The notes beneath the pieces were generated by a model that worked only from the letters and a program-made list of their open reading frames with translations, did not search any database and was not told the DNA's origin. 64,000 nt of DNA, taken from positions 1 through 64,000 of the forward strand of contig CAVWBB010000034.1 in NCBI GenBank assembly GCA_963753115.1. Direction: 5' to 3'. Shown here one piece after another: positions 37,012-46,818 of the stretch. The position numbers and the translations under genes are program-made. Positions within the stretch are counted from its first letter, which is position 1; each line of letters opens with the position of its first letter. The stretch comes from Bog-473 sp963753115 (lineage in GTDB: Bacteria; Actinomycetota; Acidimicrobiia; Acidimicrobiales; RAAP-2).

Positions 37012-39042
37012 TCAGCCCAGCAGCGGGGAGGGGAGCGGCTGGGCGTGCACGACGCTCAGGTGCTGGATCGGGCGGGTCATGGCGACATAGAGGAGGCGGA
37101 GGCCCCGGCGGTCGTCGCCTGCGATGGCGGCGGGTTCGACCACGACCACGGCATCGAACTCGAGGCCTTTGGCCGCGGGGGCCGGCACAATGGTGACGGG
37201 TCTGCTCATGGCGTCGCGTTCGAGCACGCCGACCTGGGTGTCTCGGCGTGCCAGACGAGTGACCTCGGCCACGAGATCCTCGGGAACGACGAGCGCGATC
37301 AGCGCGTGGTCACCGGTCAGCCGAGCGGCTTCGTCCAATGCGGCCGAGGCCAGCTCGCTCTCGCGCACGGTCCGGACGGCGGGGTCGCTGCGGCCCGCAC
37401 GTATGGACGAGGTGGGCCGGACCCCCGGGGCGGCGACAGGCAGAAGCCGCGAGGCGAAATCGAGGACGCGACCCGGTGCCCGATAGCCGAGCGTCAGCTC
37501 GTCGTGCTGCGGCACCGCCACGTCGGGCAGGTGCGCACGGATCTCGTCCCAGTTCTCGTAGGTCCACGGCCCCGTGGCTTGCGCCAGGTCGCCGAGCACC
37601 GTGATGGAGCCCGAAGGGGAGCGGCGAGCGATCATGCGGAACTGCATCGGAGTCAGGTCCTGGGCCTCGTCCACCACGATGTGTCCATAGGAGCGGCTCC
37701 GCCCACCGATGAGGAAGGCAGCCTCGTCCAGCAGCGCCAGGTCGTCGGCACTCCATGCCGTGGACGAGACCGTGGTGCCGCGGCTCCGCAGCAGCGCCTG
37801 CCACTCGTCGGGCGAGAACAACCCGCTCGCAGCGCGCTCGAGTTGCCCGCGCGACGAAAGAAGGTCGCGCACCAGCGTGGTGGGGGAGACCGTCGGCCAG
37901 AGCGCGTCCAGGAGCGCGCCGAATTCATCGGAAGAGGTGAGCTCACCTTCGAACCAGGCCTCGTCGGCACCCAGACGACCCGAGGCACGGAACCCAGACC
38001 GAGCCTCGCTGACCAGACGTGCCCGCAGCGCCAGCCGCCCGGATTTGTAAGGACCGGGACGGGCGACGATGGAAGCGACGAGGTCGTTGATGCGTTCCCG
38101 GCTCAAGGTCGCCCGGGCGAACCGCACCCGCAGCCTGACGTCTTCTTCAAGGGGACGTCGGCGGGCATGGAGGGCCCGGCGGAGGAGCTCGCCCATCCGC
38201 GCATCGCCCTTGATCCGTCGGATCTCCATCGGCTCCTCGACGCGCACCTTCGCCTTGGGGGCGATGTCGCCGATCGTTGTCTGCACGACGGCCTCCTCGC
38301 CCAGCGCAGGCAGGACCTGCGCGATGTAGCGCAGGAACGCCCGGCTCGGGCCGAGCACGAGCACGCCGTCGCGGCTGAGTCCGGGGTGGTTGTAGAGAAG
38401 GAAGGCTGCCCGGTGCAGTCCCACCGCGGTCTTCCCGGTGCCTGGCCCTCCCTGGACGGTGAGGAGCTGATCGAGCGGGGCTCGGATGATCTCGTCCTGC
38501 TCGGCCTGGATGGTGGCGACAATGTCGAGCATCTCGCCTGTGCGGGCCCGCTCGAGCTCGGCGAGCAGTGCGTCCCCTCCCCGGAGTCGCGTCGTGGACG
38601 ACTCCTCCCCGGGGCCTCCGAAGAGGTCGTCGGCCACGGCGATCACCGAGTTGCGGTCGACCATGATCTGCCGCCGCCTGGCCAAGCCCAGGGCATCCTT
38701 GGCACTGGCCCGGTAGAAGGGCACGGCGACCGGGGCCCGCCAGTCGATGACGACCGGATCCGAGTGCTCGTCCTCAACGTGCCGGCGCCCGATGCGCCAG
38801 CTCGGGCCACTCTCCACCTCGTCGATGCGTCCGAAGAGAAGCGGTCGAGGGCTGTCCGCCAAGAGCGCCACCCTCCGTGCGAGGGCAGCCTTGTAGTCGA
38901 GGTCCGGATTCCCGGCGGCGAGAAGGTCCCTCAGCAGCTGCTCAGCCCGCAGGCGCATCGCTCGCAGCGACGTCAGGGCATGGTCGAGTGCGACCTGCTC
39001 AGCAGCAACCTCAGGATCCGACGGGGGAGTGGCCACGCTCAT
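37012..39042 (-). CDS. HelD/HelR-type RNA polymerase-recycling helicase
   Basis: UvrD-like ATPase of the HelD family that removes stalled RNA polymerase from DNA; actinobacterial HelR members protect against rifamycins. The 676 residues start with a coiled N-terminal arm (residues about 10-60), then VIDWRAPVAVPFYRASAKDA, a Walker A in GGPGTGKTAVGLHRAAFLLY, motif II HIVVDEAQDLTPMQFRM, VLGDLAQATGPW, and motifs V/VI in PAAKGLEFDAVVVVEP and RLLYVAMTR. The sequence is complete. A terminator-like hairpin lies in the leader (39090-39110). Rifamycin-related control is an inference. Confidence 0.9.
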   Translation of the reverse strand: MSVATPPSDPEVAAEQVALDHALTSLRAMRLRAEQLLRDLLAAGNPDLDYKAALARRVALLADSPRPLLFGRIDEVESGPSWRIGRRHVEDEHSDPVVIDWRAPVAVPFYRASAKDALGLARRRQIMVDRNSVIAVADDLFGGPGEESSTTRLRGGDALLAELERARTGEMLDIVATIQAEQDEIIRAPLDQLLTVQGGPGTGKTAVGLHRAAFLLYNHPGLSRDGVLVLGPSRAFLRYIAQVLPALGEEAVVQTTIGDIAPKAKVRVEEPMEIRRIKGDARMGELLRRALHARRRPLEEDVRLRVRFARATLSRERINDLVASIVARPGPYKSGRLALRARLVSEARSGFRASGRLGADEAWFEGELTSSDEFGALLDALWPTVSPTTLVRDLLSSRGQLERAASGLFSPDEWQALLRSRGTTVSSTAWSADDLALLDEAAFLIGGRSRSYGHIVVDEAQDLTPMQFRMIARRSPSGSITVLGDLAQATGPWTYENWDEIRAHLPDVAVPQHDELTLGYRAPGRVLDFASRLLPVAAPGVRPTSSIRAGRSDPAVRTVRESELASAALDEAARLTGDHALIALVVPEDLVAEVTRLARRDTQVGVLERDAMSRPVTIVPAPAAKGLEFDAVVVVEPAAIAGDDRRGLRLLYVAMTRPIQHLSVVHAQPLPSPLLG

Positions 39043-39085
39043 CGGCGTCCGAACTCCGGCAAATCACGCGCAAAAGCGACCGCGC

Positions 39086-39110
39086 AAAAGTCCCCGGACA
39101 TTCCGGGGAC
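39086..39110 (-). terminator. Terminator-like hairpin in the helD leader
   Basis: GTCCCCGGA pairs perfectly with TCCGGGGAC around a 3-base loop (39090-39110). On the minus strand it is followed at once by TTTT, forming an intrinsic terminator about 45 bases upstream of the helD start. Because no other minus-strand gene is visible upstream, it could be an attenuator for helD. A second small inverted repeat, CCAAGGGGCCTTGG, lies at 39191-39204. Confidence 0.55.
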
Positions 39111-40220
39111 AGTAGCGTCATTTAGACCTCTCGAACAAGCCCCTTACCTGGGATTTCACCTTCTCATCCGCTTGGACTTTGAACCTTTAACCAAGGGGCC
39201 TTGGTGGACGTCACTTTAGCGAATTCCATCGACTGAATCAAGACCTTTTCTCACATGCTGACCGCTCAGCGCGGTGACCGCCGGCCTGAACGCCAGAACG
39301 GACGGCAATGGCCACCGGGTGGTCGTCTCCCCGGATCGAGCCCACGTTGCCGCTCACAGAACGCCTCTACGCCCCCCGACGACGACCTCTGGTGCCGGGG
39401 TCCCGGGGAATTGCCGCCGCCTCGAACGCAACGGACCGTTGCGAGGTCCCGCGCCGTGCTGATGCACAAAACGAACCACTTGGCGTCGTCCAATCGGATC
39501 GCAGGGTTCATTCAGCTCGCCGGCTCGCCAGCGATCCCTTGCACTCGTTGGCGAAGAACCGGCCCGGGCCCGGTGGCACTCGAGCCCCACACCGGAGGAG
39601 CGCACTGGATGAGGCCCGCCGGCCCCGCCTCGCCAATTTGGATTGTGACTTAACATAATGAACATTATCGGCGTCATACCCAGGAATTCGGGCAGGTCAG
39701 CCGATTGACGGGCCCAGCCCCTTCCGGACCCCGATCGGGGCTCGGGGGGCTTCGATCGGGGTGGTCGACGGCGACGTGCTGGTCGTGCGGTGCAGCTCGT
39801 CTGACGTCGACGTCGAACCGTCGAACCGTCGCGCCCAACGTCGTAGGCAAGCCGGTTCGTCATTCGATGGCTGTCGACCGATGGCCGATGGCAAGGGCCC
39901 GGCGGCGCCTCTGGCGGCCGGATTTCCCCTGTGTGCGTTCGAGCCTGTGTGGGTTCGAGCCGACCGTCGCAGCCGGACGGCACCGGGAGGACCGGGGTTT
40001 CGCAGGGGGGCGAGTGCCTCCCGGTGCCGCAGGAGCTGTTCGACCATCATGCGGCGTGGGGGTACGGGCCACCCCAGGGCCAGCTGGGCTGCGGCTGTGA
40101 GTGGGTGGAAGGGCCGTGAGACCTCTGACCTGCGCTCTTAATGAGATCTTCAGGGGAATACCAAGCGGGCTCACAGCTGGAATTCGGCTCACTGTGAAAC
40201 GCCTCGATTCAACTGAGCCC
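39111..40220. other. Gene-poor region of about 1.1 kb around the dif site
   Basis: No frame here shows a recognisable protein; the open frames on both strands are low in family signals. The left 130 bases are AT-richer than the surroundings. Short direct repeats occur, for example TCGAACCG twice near 39824 and GTTCGAGCC twice near 39938-39960. The dif site at 39648 is the main feature. The last 120 bases carry an inverted repeat, TCACAG (40171-40176) with CTGTGA (40192-40197), which could be an operator for the export operon that follows. Confidence 0.6.
39648..39675 (-). other. dif: dif site (XerCD chromosome dimer resolution site)
   Basis: Read on the minus strand it has the 11-6-11 structure of dif: XerC arm GACGCCGATAA, centre TGTTCA, XerD arm TTATGTTAAGT. 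The XerD arm differs from the E. coli arm TTATGTTAAAT at one base, and the CCGATAAT part matches the actinobacterial dif form. It lies in a non-coding region, and plus-strand genes dominate on its left and minus-strand genes further to its right, as expected at a terminus. A plasmid- or element-borne dif-like site is the alternative. Confidence 0.85.
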
Positions 40221-41595
40221 ATGGTGAGAGCGGAAACGACTGTGCCCGCGGACAGCCCGGTCGACGTCACCCAGGAGATCCCGACCGGCGATGGCGGCGA
40301 GATTCCCCTGGAGGGTGACCTGCCCCCTGAGGTCCGCTCGTTCTGGCGCCGCCGCCGGGGTTGGATCATCGCCGTGGTAGTCGTCCTCCTGGCCGGAGCA
40401 GGCGGCCTCATCTACTGGCTGACGTCGAGCTCGTCGACACCGACCGGGCTGGTCGTCAGCACCACCACCGTGCCGGTCACGACAGGGACGATCCAGCAAA
40501 CGGTGGCCAGCTCGGGCACCATTCAGCCGGCCAGCCAGGCCAGCCTCAATTTCGCCGTCTCCGGGACGGTGACACAGGTCAACGTCAAGGCGGGGCAGGC
40601 GGTCACGGCCGGTGAGGTCCTCGCCACCGTCAATACGACGGCGCTGACCGAGGACGTGAGCGCCGCCCAGGCGCAGGTCGCTGCCGCCAATGCGCGGTTG
40701 GCCAGTGACGAGGCTGCCAGCGCGGCCACGAGCCAGATCGATTCGGATCAGGCCGCCGTCACCTCCGCTGAATCGTCCCTCTCCAACGCGCAGACGTCCC
40801 TCAACGATGCCGCCCTGACGTCGACGATCGCCGGCACGGTCGCCTCGGTGGACCTCAATGTCGGGCAACAGGTCACCGGCACCGGTTCGGGCAGCGGCGG
40901 TTCGGGAGGCAACGGCACCGGCTCGTCGGGAACCGGGAGCACCGGTTCGAGCACGTCGGGGTCCGGGACCGGCAGCACCGGAACGAGCACCGCACAGATC
41001 GTGGTGGTCGGCACCGACTCCTACATCGTGAACGCGACCGTGGACGACACCGAGATCGGCCAGATCGCCGATGGCGACCAGGTCGACATCGTCCCGACGG
41101 GATCGACGACCACGGTCTACGGCACTGTCGCGTCGGTCAGCCTGATCGGCAGCCAGAGCTCGAACGTGACCACCTTCCCGGTCGTCATCGACGTCACCGG
41201 TGACCCGAGCGGCGCTCTACGCCGGCTCGACCGCCGACGTCAGCATCATCGTGAAGCAGCTCAACGACGTCACCGAGGTCCCGACCCAGGCCATCTCGTA
41301 CAGCGGCGGCCAAGCCACCGTCACGCAGGTCGTCAACGGCTCCCACGTCGTGAAGTCGGTCACGGTGGGTTCGGCGGCCAACGGTGAGACCCAGATCGTC
41401 AAGGGACTGAAGGTCGGGGACAAGGTTCTCGAGCGGACGATCACCTTCAAGGGCGGCGCCGGCGGCTCGTCCGGCGGCGGCCTCTTCGGGGGCGGAGCCG
41501 GGCCGACCCGGCAGTTCGGCGGCGGAGGCGGCTTCTCCCCCGGCGGGAGGTTCGGAGGCGCAGGCGCCGGCAGCTTCACCGGCGGCAGCGGATGA
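40221..41595 (+). CDS. MacA/HlyD-type efflux adaptor 1, frame change near 41213
   Basis: Membrane-fusion-type adaptor of an ABC exporter. An N-terminal cytoplasmic segment precedes one helix (GWIIAVVVVLLAGAGGLIYW). Then come a lipoyl-like half (VSGTVTQVNVKAGQAVTAGE), an alpha-hairpin (QAQVAAANARLASDEAAS), a glycine/serine/threonine linker, a beta-barrel (DDTEIGQIADGDQVDIVP) and, after the frame break, LYAGSTADVSIIVKQLNDVT with a glycine-rich tail. The break lies at GAGCGGCGCTCTACGCC. Joined length is about 457 residues. ATG at 40221 is used. The stop overlaps the ATPase ATG. The substrate is unknown. Confidence 0.82.
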
Positions 41596-42336
41596 GCGCC
41601 ACAGCGACCACCACTCCCCCGGCGGGGACGTCGGAGTCGGCGGTGATCGAGCTCGAAAGGGTGACGAAGGTCTACCGGACGGGCTCCATCGCGGTCGCCG
41701 CGCTCCGTGGCGTGAGCCTGAGCATCTCGTCGGGCGAGTACGTGGCCATCATCGGGCCGTCCGGCTCGGGCAAGTCGACCCTCATGCACATCCTCGGCTG
41801 CCTCGATACGCCCTCGTCAGGTCAGTACCACCTCGCCGGCGAGAACGTCGGCGGCATGACCGAAGCGGCGCTCGCCGAGGTGCGCAATCGGCGCATCGGT
41901 TTCGTCTTCCAGCAATTCAACCTGCTGTCCTCCATGACCGCATGGCAGAACGTCGAGCTGCCACTGGTGTATGCCGGAGTGTCGACGGACCGAGCGCAAA
42001 GAACGGGCCATGGATGCCCTCGCCAAGGTCGGGCTCGCCGGTCGCGTGCAGCACCGCCCCGGAGAGCTCTCGGGCGGTCAGCAACAGCGTGTCGCCGTGG
42101 CCCGCGCCCTGGTGACCGAGCCCGACCTGATCCTCGCCGACGAGCCCACCGGCAACCTCGACTCGGTGTCGGCTGCCGACGTCCTGCGCCTGATGGACGA
42201 GCTGCACGACTCCGGTCGCACCCTCGTCCTGATCACCCACGACACGGAGGTGGCCTCCGCGTCGGAACGCGTCCTGGGCATCCGCGACGGGCTCCTGACG
42301 GAGAACGACGCCCGGTACGTGGAGAGCATCCGGTGA
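41592..42336 (+). CDS. MacB-type ABC exporter, ATP-binding protein, frame change near 41985
   Basis: ATPase of the LolD/MacB class. Walker A is GPSGSGKST, Q-loop FVFQQFNLL, and in the second frame the signature LSGGQQQRVAVARALVTEPD, Walker B LILADEPTGNLD and THDTEVAS. The first frame runs from ATG 41592 to VYAGVS; after one surplus base near GTCGACGGACC the protein continues as RTERKERAMDALAKVGLAGR. Joined length is about 247 residues, the family norm. It is coupled to both neighbours by overlapping start and stop codons. Confidence 0.86.
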
Positions 42337-43585
42337 GCTGGCTCGAGACGTTCCGCACGGGCATCAACGGCGTGCGCAGCCATCGTCTGCGTTCGGGCCT
42401 GACCGTCCTCGGCATCCTCATCGGGATTGCCGCGGTGATCTTGACCGTCGGCTTGGGCGAAGGCGCGCAGGGACAGGTGACGTCGGAGATCACCGCCCTC
42501 GGGTCCAACGTGCTCACCATCACTCCGGGGAGCTCGACTTCGAGCACGGGCATCCGTCAGGCCCTCGGCAGCGCCTCGACCCTGACCATGTCGGACGTGG
42601 CCGCCCTCTCGAGCCACGTCGACGCACCGGACGTGAAGGCCGTGGCGCCGATCACCTCGTCCTCCGAGGAGCTGGTCGCCGGTTCCAGCACATGGACGAC
42701 CACGGTGCAGGGCTCGACGGCCAACTGGCTCACCGTCCGAGGGCGCTCGCTCGCCCAAGGACGGTTCATCGACAACCAGGACATCAGCGACCACACCGCC
42801 ACCGCAGTGCTGGGGGCCACCACGGCGTCCGAGCTCTTCAAGGGCGTCGACCCCGTGGGCCAGACCGTCGATGTCGGCGCCGGCGGGGTCCCGCTCACCG
42901 TGGTGGGCGTCCTGACCTCGACAGGATCGTCGCTCTTCGTCCAGTTCGACATCGGATCCGGACGACCTGGTCGTGATCCCGATCACCACGGGCGCGGAGC
43001 GGATCTTCGGCGGGACGACCCGCAATTCCGTGAGCTCCATTGCGGTCCAGGCCCGTTCCTCGGACGATCTCACCGCCGCCTACCAGGAGGCCGACCATCT
43101 CCTGCTGCGGCTGCACGGCATCACCACGCCGACCGACGCCGACTTCACCATCACGTCGGAGCAGTCGCTGATCTCCACGGCAACCTCGGTCGACCGGACC
43201 CTGACCATCCTCCTCGCTGGCGTGGCGGGCATCTCGCTGCTGGTCGGCGGCATCGGGGTGATGAACATCATGTTGGTCTCGGTGACCGAGCGCATCCGCG
43301 AGATCGGTCTCCGCAAGGCCCTCGGCGCGAGACCCAGCGTCATCAGAAGGCAGTTCTTGGTGGAGGCTTCCGTGCTCGGCCTGATCGGCGGCGCCCTCGG
43401 CGTCGCTGCTCGGCGTCATCGGGGCCACCTTCCTCCCCGGCGTGGTGGGCGATCCCATCACCATCAGCCCGACCGCCATGGTCGGCGCGCTCGTCGTGGC
43501 GCTTGCCATCGGCATCGCGTTCGGTGTCTACCCGGCCAGCCGGGCTGCGCACCTCTCCCCCATCGACGCTCTCCGAGCCGAATAG
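42333..43585 (+). CDS. MacB/FtsX-type ABC exporter permease, two frame changes
   Basis: Four-helix permease with a large extracytoplasmic domain. The start GTG at 42333 overlaps the ATPase stop. The N-terminus reads RSHRLRSGLTVLGILIGIAA. The periplasmic-type core includes LTVRGRSLAQGRFIDNQDIS and AVLGATTASELFKG. The C-terminal helices include GISLLVGGIGVMNIMLVSVT and ERIREIGLRKALGAR, ending YPASRAAHLSPIDALRAE. Frame changes lie near 42957 (GGATCCGGACGACC) and 43410 (GGCGTCGCTGCTCGG). About 417 residues when joined, typical of MacB permeases without a fused ATPase. Confidence 0.85.
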
Positions 43586-43598
43586 AAGAAAGCAGAGG

Positions 43599-44560
43599 AT
43601 GTTCGACATGCAGACTCCGATCGGCCGACGCGCCGGCCAGCGCTGGGCCCGAATCGCCGGGTCCGGCGCCGTGGCGCTCCTCGCGACCACGGCGCTCGCA
43701 TCGGTCGCTGGTGCAGCGACCCCCCCCGCCCACGCACCGAGCGGTGCCAGCGGAAGCGTGGCGGCATTGTCCGGTACGACCATGGAGGTGCAGAATCCCA
43801 GCACCGGCCAGACCGCGGTGAGCTGGACGGCGACGACGACCTTCTCCAAGTCCGTGACCGAGGCCGTGAGCTCGCTCGCCGCCGGTGACTGCGTCACCGT
43901 GACCGGGGCACCCTCGAAGTCGTCGAAGACGACCATCGTGGCTCGGAACATCTCGGTGATCGCTGCGACATCCACGGGGTCGTGCACCGGGCAGTTCCGG
44001 GCGGGCGGCGCCGCCGGCGCCGGTGGGGCGAACGGCCCCGGCGGGGGCGGCTTCCGCTTCGGCGGGGGTGGCGAGGGTGGCACGACGGGCGACGAGCGGC
44101 GACCCGCCCGACCTTCAAGGCAGGATCGGGGCGCGGTTTCGCCGGCGCCGCCAACATTGCGATCGCCACCGGCAAGGTCACCGGCGTCAGCGGGTCGACC
44201 GTCAAGGTCACGGGCTACGACATCACGCCGGGACAATTCGGCCGGAACACGAAGTCAACGTCGAAGGCGAAGACGCCGACCACGCCCAAGACCGAGAGCC
44301 TCAAGATCACGACGACCAGCACCACGACGGTCGGCGCGACACAAACAGCGGCGGCGACGGACCTGGCCGTCGGTGACTGTGTGAGTGCATTCGGTCCGGC
44401 CGCCACCAACGGCGCCGTGACCGCCACGACCGTTCGGATCACGTCGACCGGCGGCAAGACCTGCACCGGCGGGTTCGCTGGCTTCGGAGGGGGTGGATTC
44501 CGCGGGGGCCCCGGAGGGGGGGCTCCGAGCGGAGCCGCTCCCGGTGGTAGCGGTGCCTAA
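43599..44560 (+). CDS. Secreted glycine-rich protein with two DUF5666-like repeats, frame change near 44095
   Basis: Signal peptide (VALLATTALASVAGAATPPA), then two beta-rich repeats with the pattern of SGTTMEVQNPSTGQTAVSWT and SSLAAGDCVTVTGAPSKSS. The second (GSTVKVTGYDITPGQFGRN, DLAVGDCVSAFGPAATN) is in the +1 frame after the break at 44095. Each repeat ends in a glycine-rich stretch (GGANGPGGGGFRFGGGGEGG). About 320 residues joined. Such repeats occur in exported actinobacterial proteins of unknown role. It sits inside the export operon, so it may be the cargo or an accessory. ATG at 43608 is an alternative start. Confidence 0.65.
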
Positions 44561-46340
44561 GTCGACCGGGAGCGGGTGGACCCGCTCGGGCCACCGGCGC
44601 GCCCTCGTGGCCGGCGCGGTGGTCTTCGCCATCGTTCTCGGTGGAGGCGCCGCCGCCTGGGCCGAGTCGAGCGGCGGGAACTCCGGCTACCGCACCGCCT
44701 CGGTGACGCGGACGAACATCGGACAGAGCATGACCGTCGTCGGGACGGTCGAGCCCGTGAGCGACGCCTCGGCTTCCTTCCAGGTGGCCGGCCAGGTGGC
44801 CACCGTCACCGCGGCGGTCGGCCAACAGGTGACGGCCGGTCAGGCACTGGGGACCCTCGACACGACAGCCTTGAGCGAATCCGTCTCCTCGGCGCAGTCG
44901 ACGGTCAACGCCGACGTGGCCAAGTTGGCCCAGGACGAGAGCAGCCAGTCGTCGTCGAGCAGCCAGAACCAGTCGAACACCGCGTCGACGACCACCACGA
45001 CGGCGCCGCACAACGGAACGTCGAGCACCATCACCCAGGATCAGAACACCCTGACCCGGGACGAGGCCCAGACGGCGACGGATCAACAACAAGAGGCGGC
45101 CGACCTCGCCCAGGCCCAGAAGGCCTGCGGGACGTCGGGCCCGACGACGACGACCACCACCACGACGACCCCGACGAATCCGAGCGGCTGCGAAGCCGCC
45201 CTGGCCGTCGTGTCGAAGGACCAGCAGCAGGTCTCCAACGACCAGAGCGCAGTGGCCAAGGACGAAGCTGCGCTGTCGCAAGCCCTGAGCCAGAGCCAGT
45301 CGTCCACCGGCACCGGCGGGTCGGGCAGTCCAACCGGATCAGGCAGTCCAACCGGATCGGGCAGTCCAACCGGATCGGCAGTCCAACCGGGTCGGGCAGT
45401 CCAACCGGATCCGGCGGCACCACGGGGAACTCCGGCTCCCCCTCCGTCCCGGCGACGGCGGGCAGCAAGGTGGCCACCGAGGCGGCCGTCGTGACGCCGA
45501 CCGGCGGCGGATCCGGCGGCAGCGGGACGACGGGCGCCAGCGCGTCGGCATCCTCCGACACGCCCGAGCAGATCGCCTCCGACCAGGCCGACATCGATAC
45601 GGCGCGGGCCCAACTCACGGAGGCTGAGCAGTCGCTGGCAGAGGCCACGCTCACCAGCCCCATCAACGGGACGATCGTCTCGGTCGGGATCACCGCCGGC
45701 GACACCGTGAGCGCCAACTCCAGCACCGCGGTGATCGTCATCATCGGCACCCAGTCCTTCGAGGTCACCGGGACCCTCTCGAGCGCCCAGGTCCCCTCGG
45801 TCAAGGTCGGCGACACGGCCGGTGTCCTGGTCGACGGCGTCGACGCCACCCTGCACGGCACGGTGTCCCAGGTCGGACCGGTCCAGTCGGGGGACTCGGG
45901 CTACACCTACCCGGTCGTCGTGGTGCTGCCGTCGTCGGCGACCGGCCTCTTCACGGGCTCCACCGCCAACGTCGTCATCTCGACGGGCGCCGTCGCCGAC
46001 GTGGTGGCCGTGCCCACCTCGGCCGTGCAGGCGTTGGGCACGCGCACGTACGTCGAGACGCTGACCAACGGGGCGCTGACCCGGAAGGTCGTCAAGGTCG
46101 GCATGGTCGGGGACGTCTACACGCAGGTCCTGTCCGGCCTCACACCCGGCGAGAGCGTCGTGTTGGCCGACTATGCCGAACCGGTCCCGTCCTCGAACAC
46201 CGCCACGTTGGGTGGGTTCGGTGGGCGGCGCCGGCGGCTTCGGCGGCGGCGGCTTCGGCGGCGCCGGCTCCTTCCGCTCCCGCATCGCCGGCGCGGGTGG
46301 CGGGGCCGGCGGGTTCGGGAACGTCAACATCGCCCCCTGA
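44553..46340 (+). CDS. MacA/HlyD-type efflux adaptor 2, two frame changes
   Basis: Second adaptor of the operon, about 595 residues. GTG at 44553 overlaps the previous stop. One helix (RALVAGAVVFAIVLGGGAAA) precedes a lipoyl-like segment (FQVAGQVATVTAAVGQQVTA). A long, threonine- and glutamine-rich hairpin follows (QQQEAADLAQAQKACG), then a linker with an 18-base tandem repeat, the second lipoyl half (TSPINGTIVSVGITAGDTVS) and a barrel ending TSAVQALGTRTYVETLTNG. Frame changes fall in the tandem repeat near 45377 and in the glycine-rich tail near 46222. The frame then ends properly at 46340 as GGFGNVNIAP. Confidence 0.8.
45324..45411 (+). repeat. 18-bp tandem repeat, five copies
   Basis: Unit GGCAGTCCAACCGGATCG, encoding a GSPTGS-type hexapeptide linker in adaptor 2. 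Copies differ by one or two bases. The junction between the third and fourth copy (GGATCGGCAGTCC) is one G short, which breaks the reading frame. This is either slippage in the genome or an assembly error in the repeat. Confidence 0.85.
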
Positions 46341-46383
46341 CCCGTCGGGTCGACGACGCCTGCTCGGCGGGTACGGTGAGGAG

Positions 46384-46818
46384 GTGGCCACGATCCGCCT
46401 GGACCAGGTGAATCTCGTCGTGCACGACGTGCCGGCCAGCCGCGCCTTCTACTCCCGTCTCGGGCTCGACTTCGGCAGCGACCCCGACCCCGTCTGGGGC
46501 GCGCACCACGTCTCCGTCCGCCGTGGCGACGACGGGCCTCCCCTCGATTTCGACCTCGACAGCGACACCTTCGCGTCCAGGTGGAACCAGGGGTCCGGCG
46601 GCCCCGGGGCCGTCCTCGGGTTCAAGGTGGGCACGCGCGACGAGGTCGACGCCCTCGTGGCCACACTCGCCGCGGACGGCGTGCCCGTCCAGCAACCGCC
46701 CTACGACGCCTTCTGGGGCGCCCGCTACGCCGTCGTGAGCGATCCCGACGGCAACGGCGTCGGGATCATGAGCCCGGTCGACCCCGCCCTGCGCCGAGAC
46801 GAACCGCCACCCTCGTGA
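46384..46818 (+). CDS. VOC (glyoxalase/bleomycin-resistance fold) protein
   Basis: 144 residues forming one pair of beta-alpha-beta-beta-beta modules. The first is IRLDQVNLVVHDVPASRAFY followed by SRLGLDFGSDPDPVW; the second is GFKVGTRDEVDALVATLAAD with WGARYAVVSDPDGNGVGIMS. The usual metal-site Glu/His positions are not all clear (the first His is Asn in QVNLVV). GTG at 46384 follows GAGGAG closely. The GTGA overlap with the pyrophosphatase gene suggests co-expression. Substrate unknown. Confidence 0.82.
   Translation: MATIRLDQVNLVVHDVPASRAFYSRLGLDFGSDPDPVWGAHHVSVRRGDDGPPLDFDLDSDTFASRWNQGSGGPGAVLGFKVGTRDEVDALVATLAADGVPVQQPPYDAFWGARYAVVSDPDGNGVGIMSPVDPALRRDEPPPS

Noticed and set aside
36730..39219. 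Plus-strand open frame of 829 codons
   Set aside because: It is antisense to the SDR and helD genes, both with complete motifs.
39930..39975. Possible tRNA because of GTTCGAGCC segments
   Set aside because: No acceptor stem, D arm or anticodon arm can be drawn around them.
39250..40100. Several open frames of 60-210 codons on both strands around dif
   Set aside because: Residue composition is biased, frames overlap each other, and none shows a family motif or convincing ribosome-binding site.
45324..45411. Possible CRISPR-like repeat
   Set aside because: Units are directly adjacent with no spacers and encode a peptide linker.
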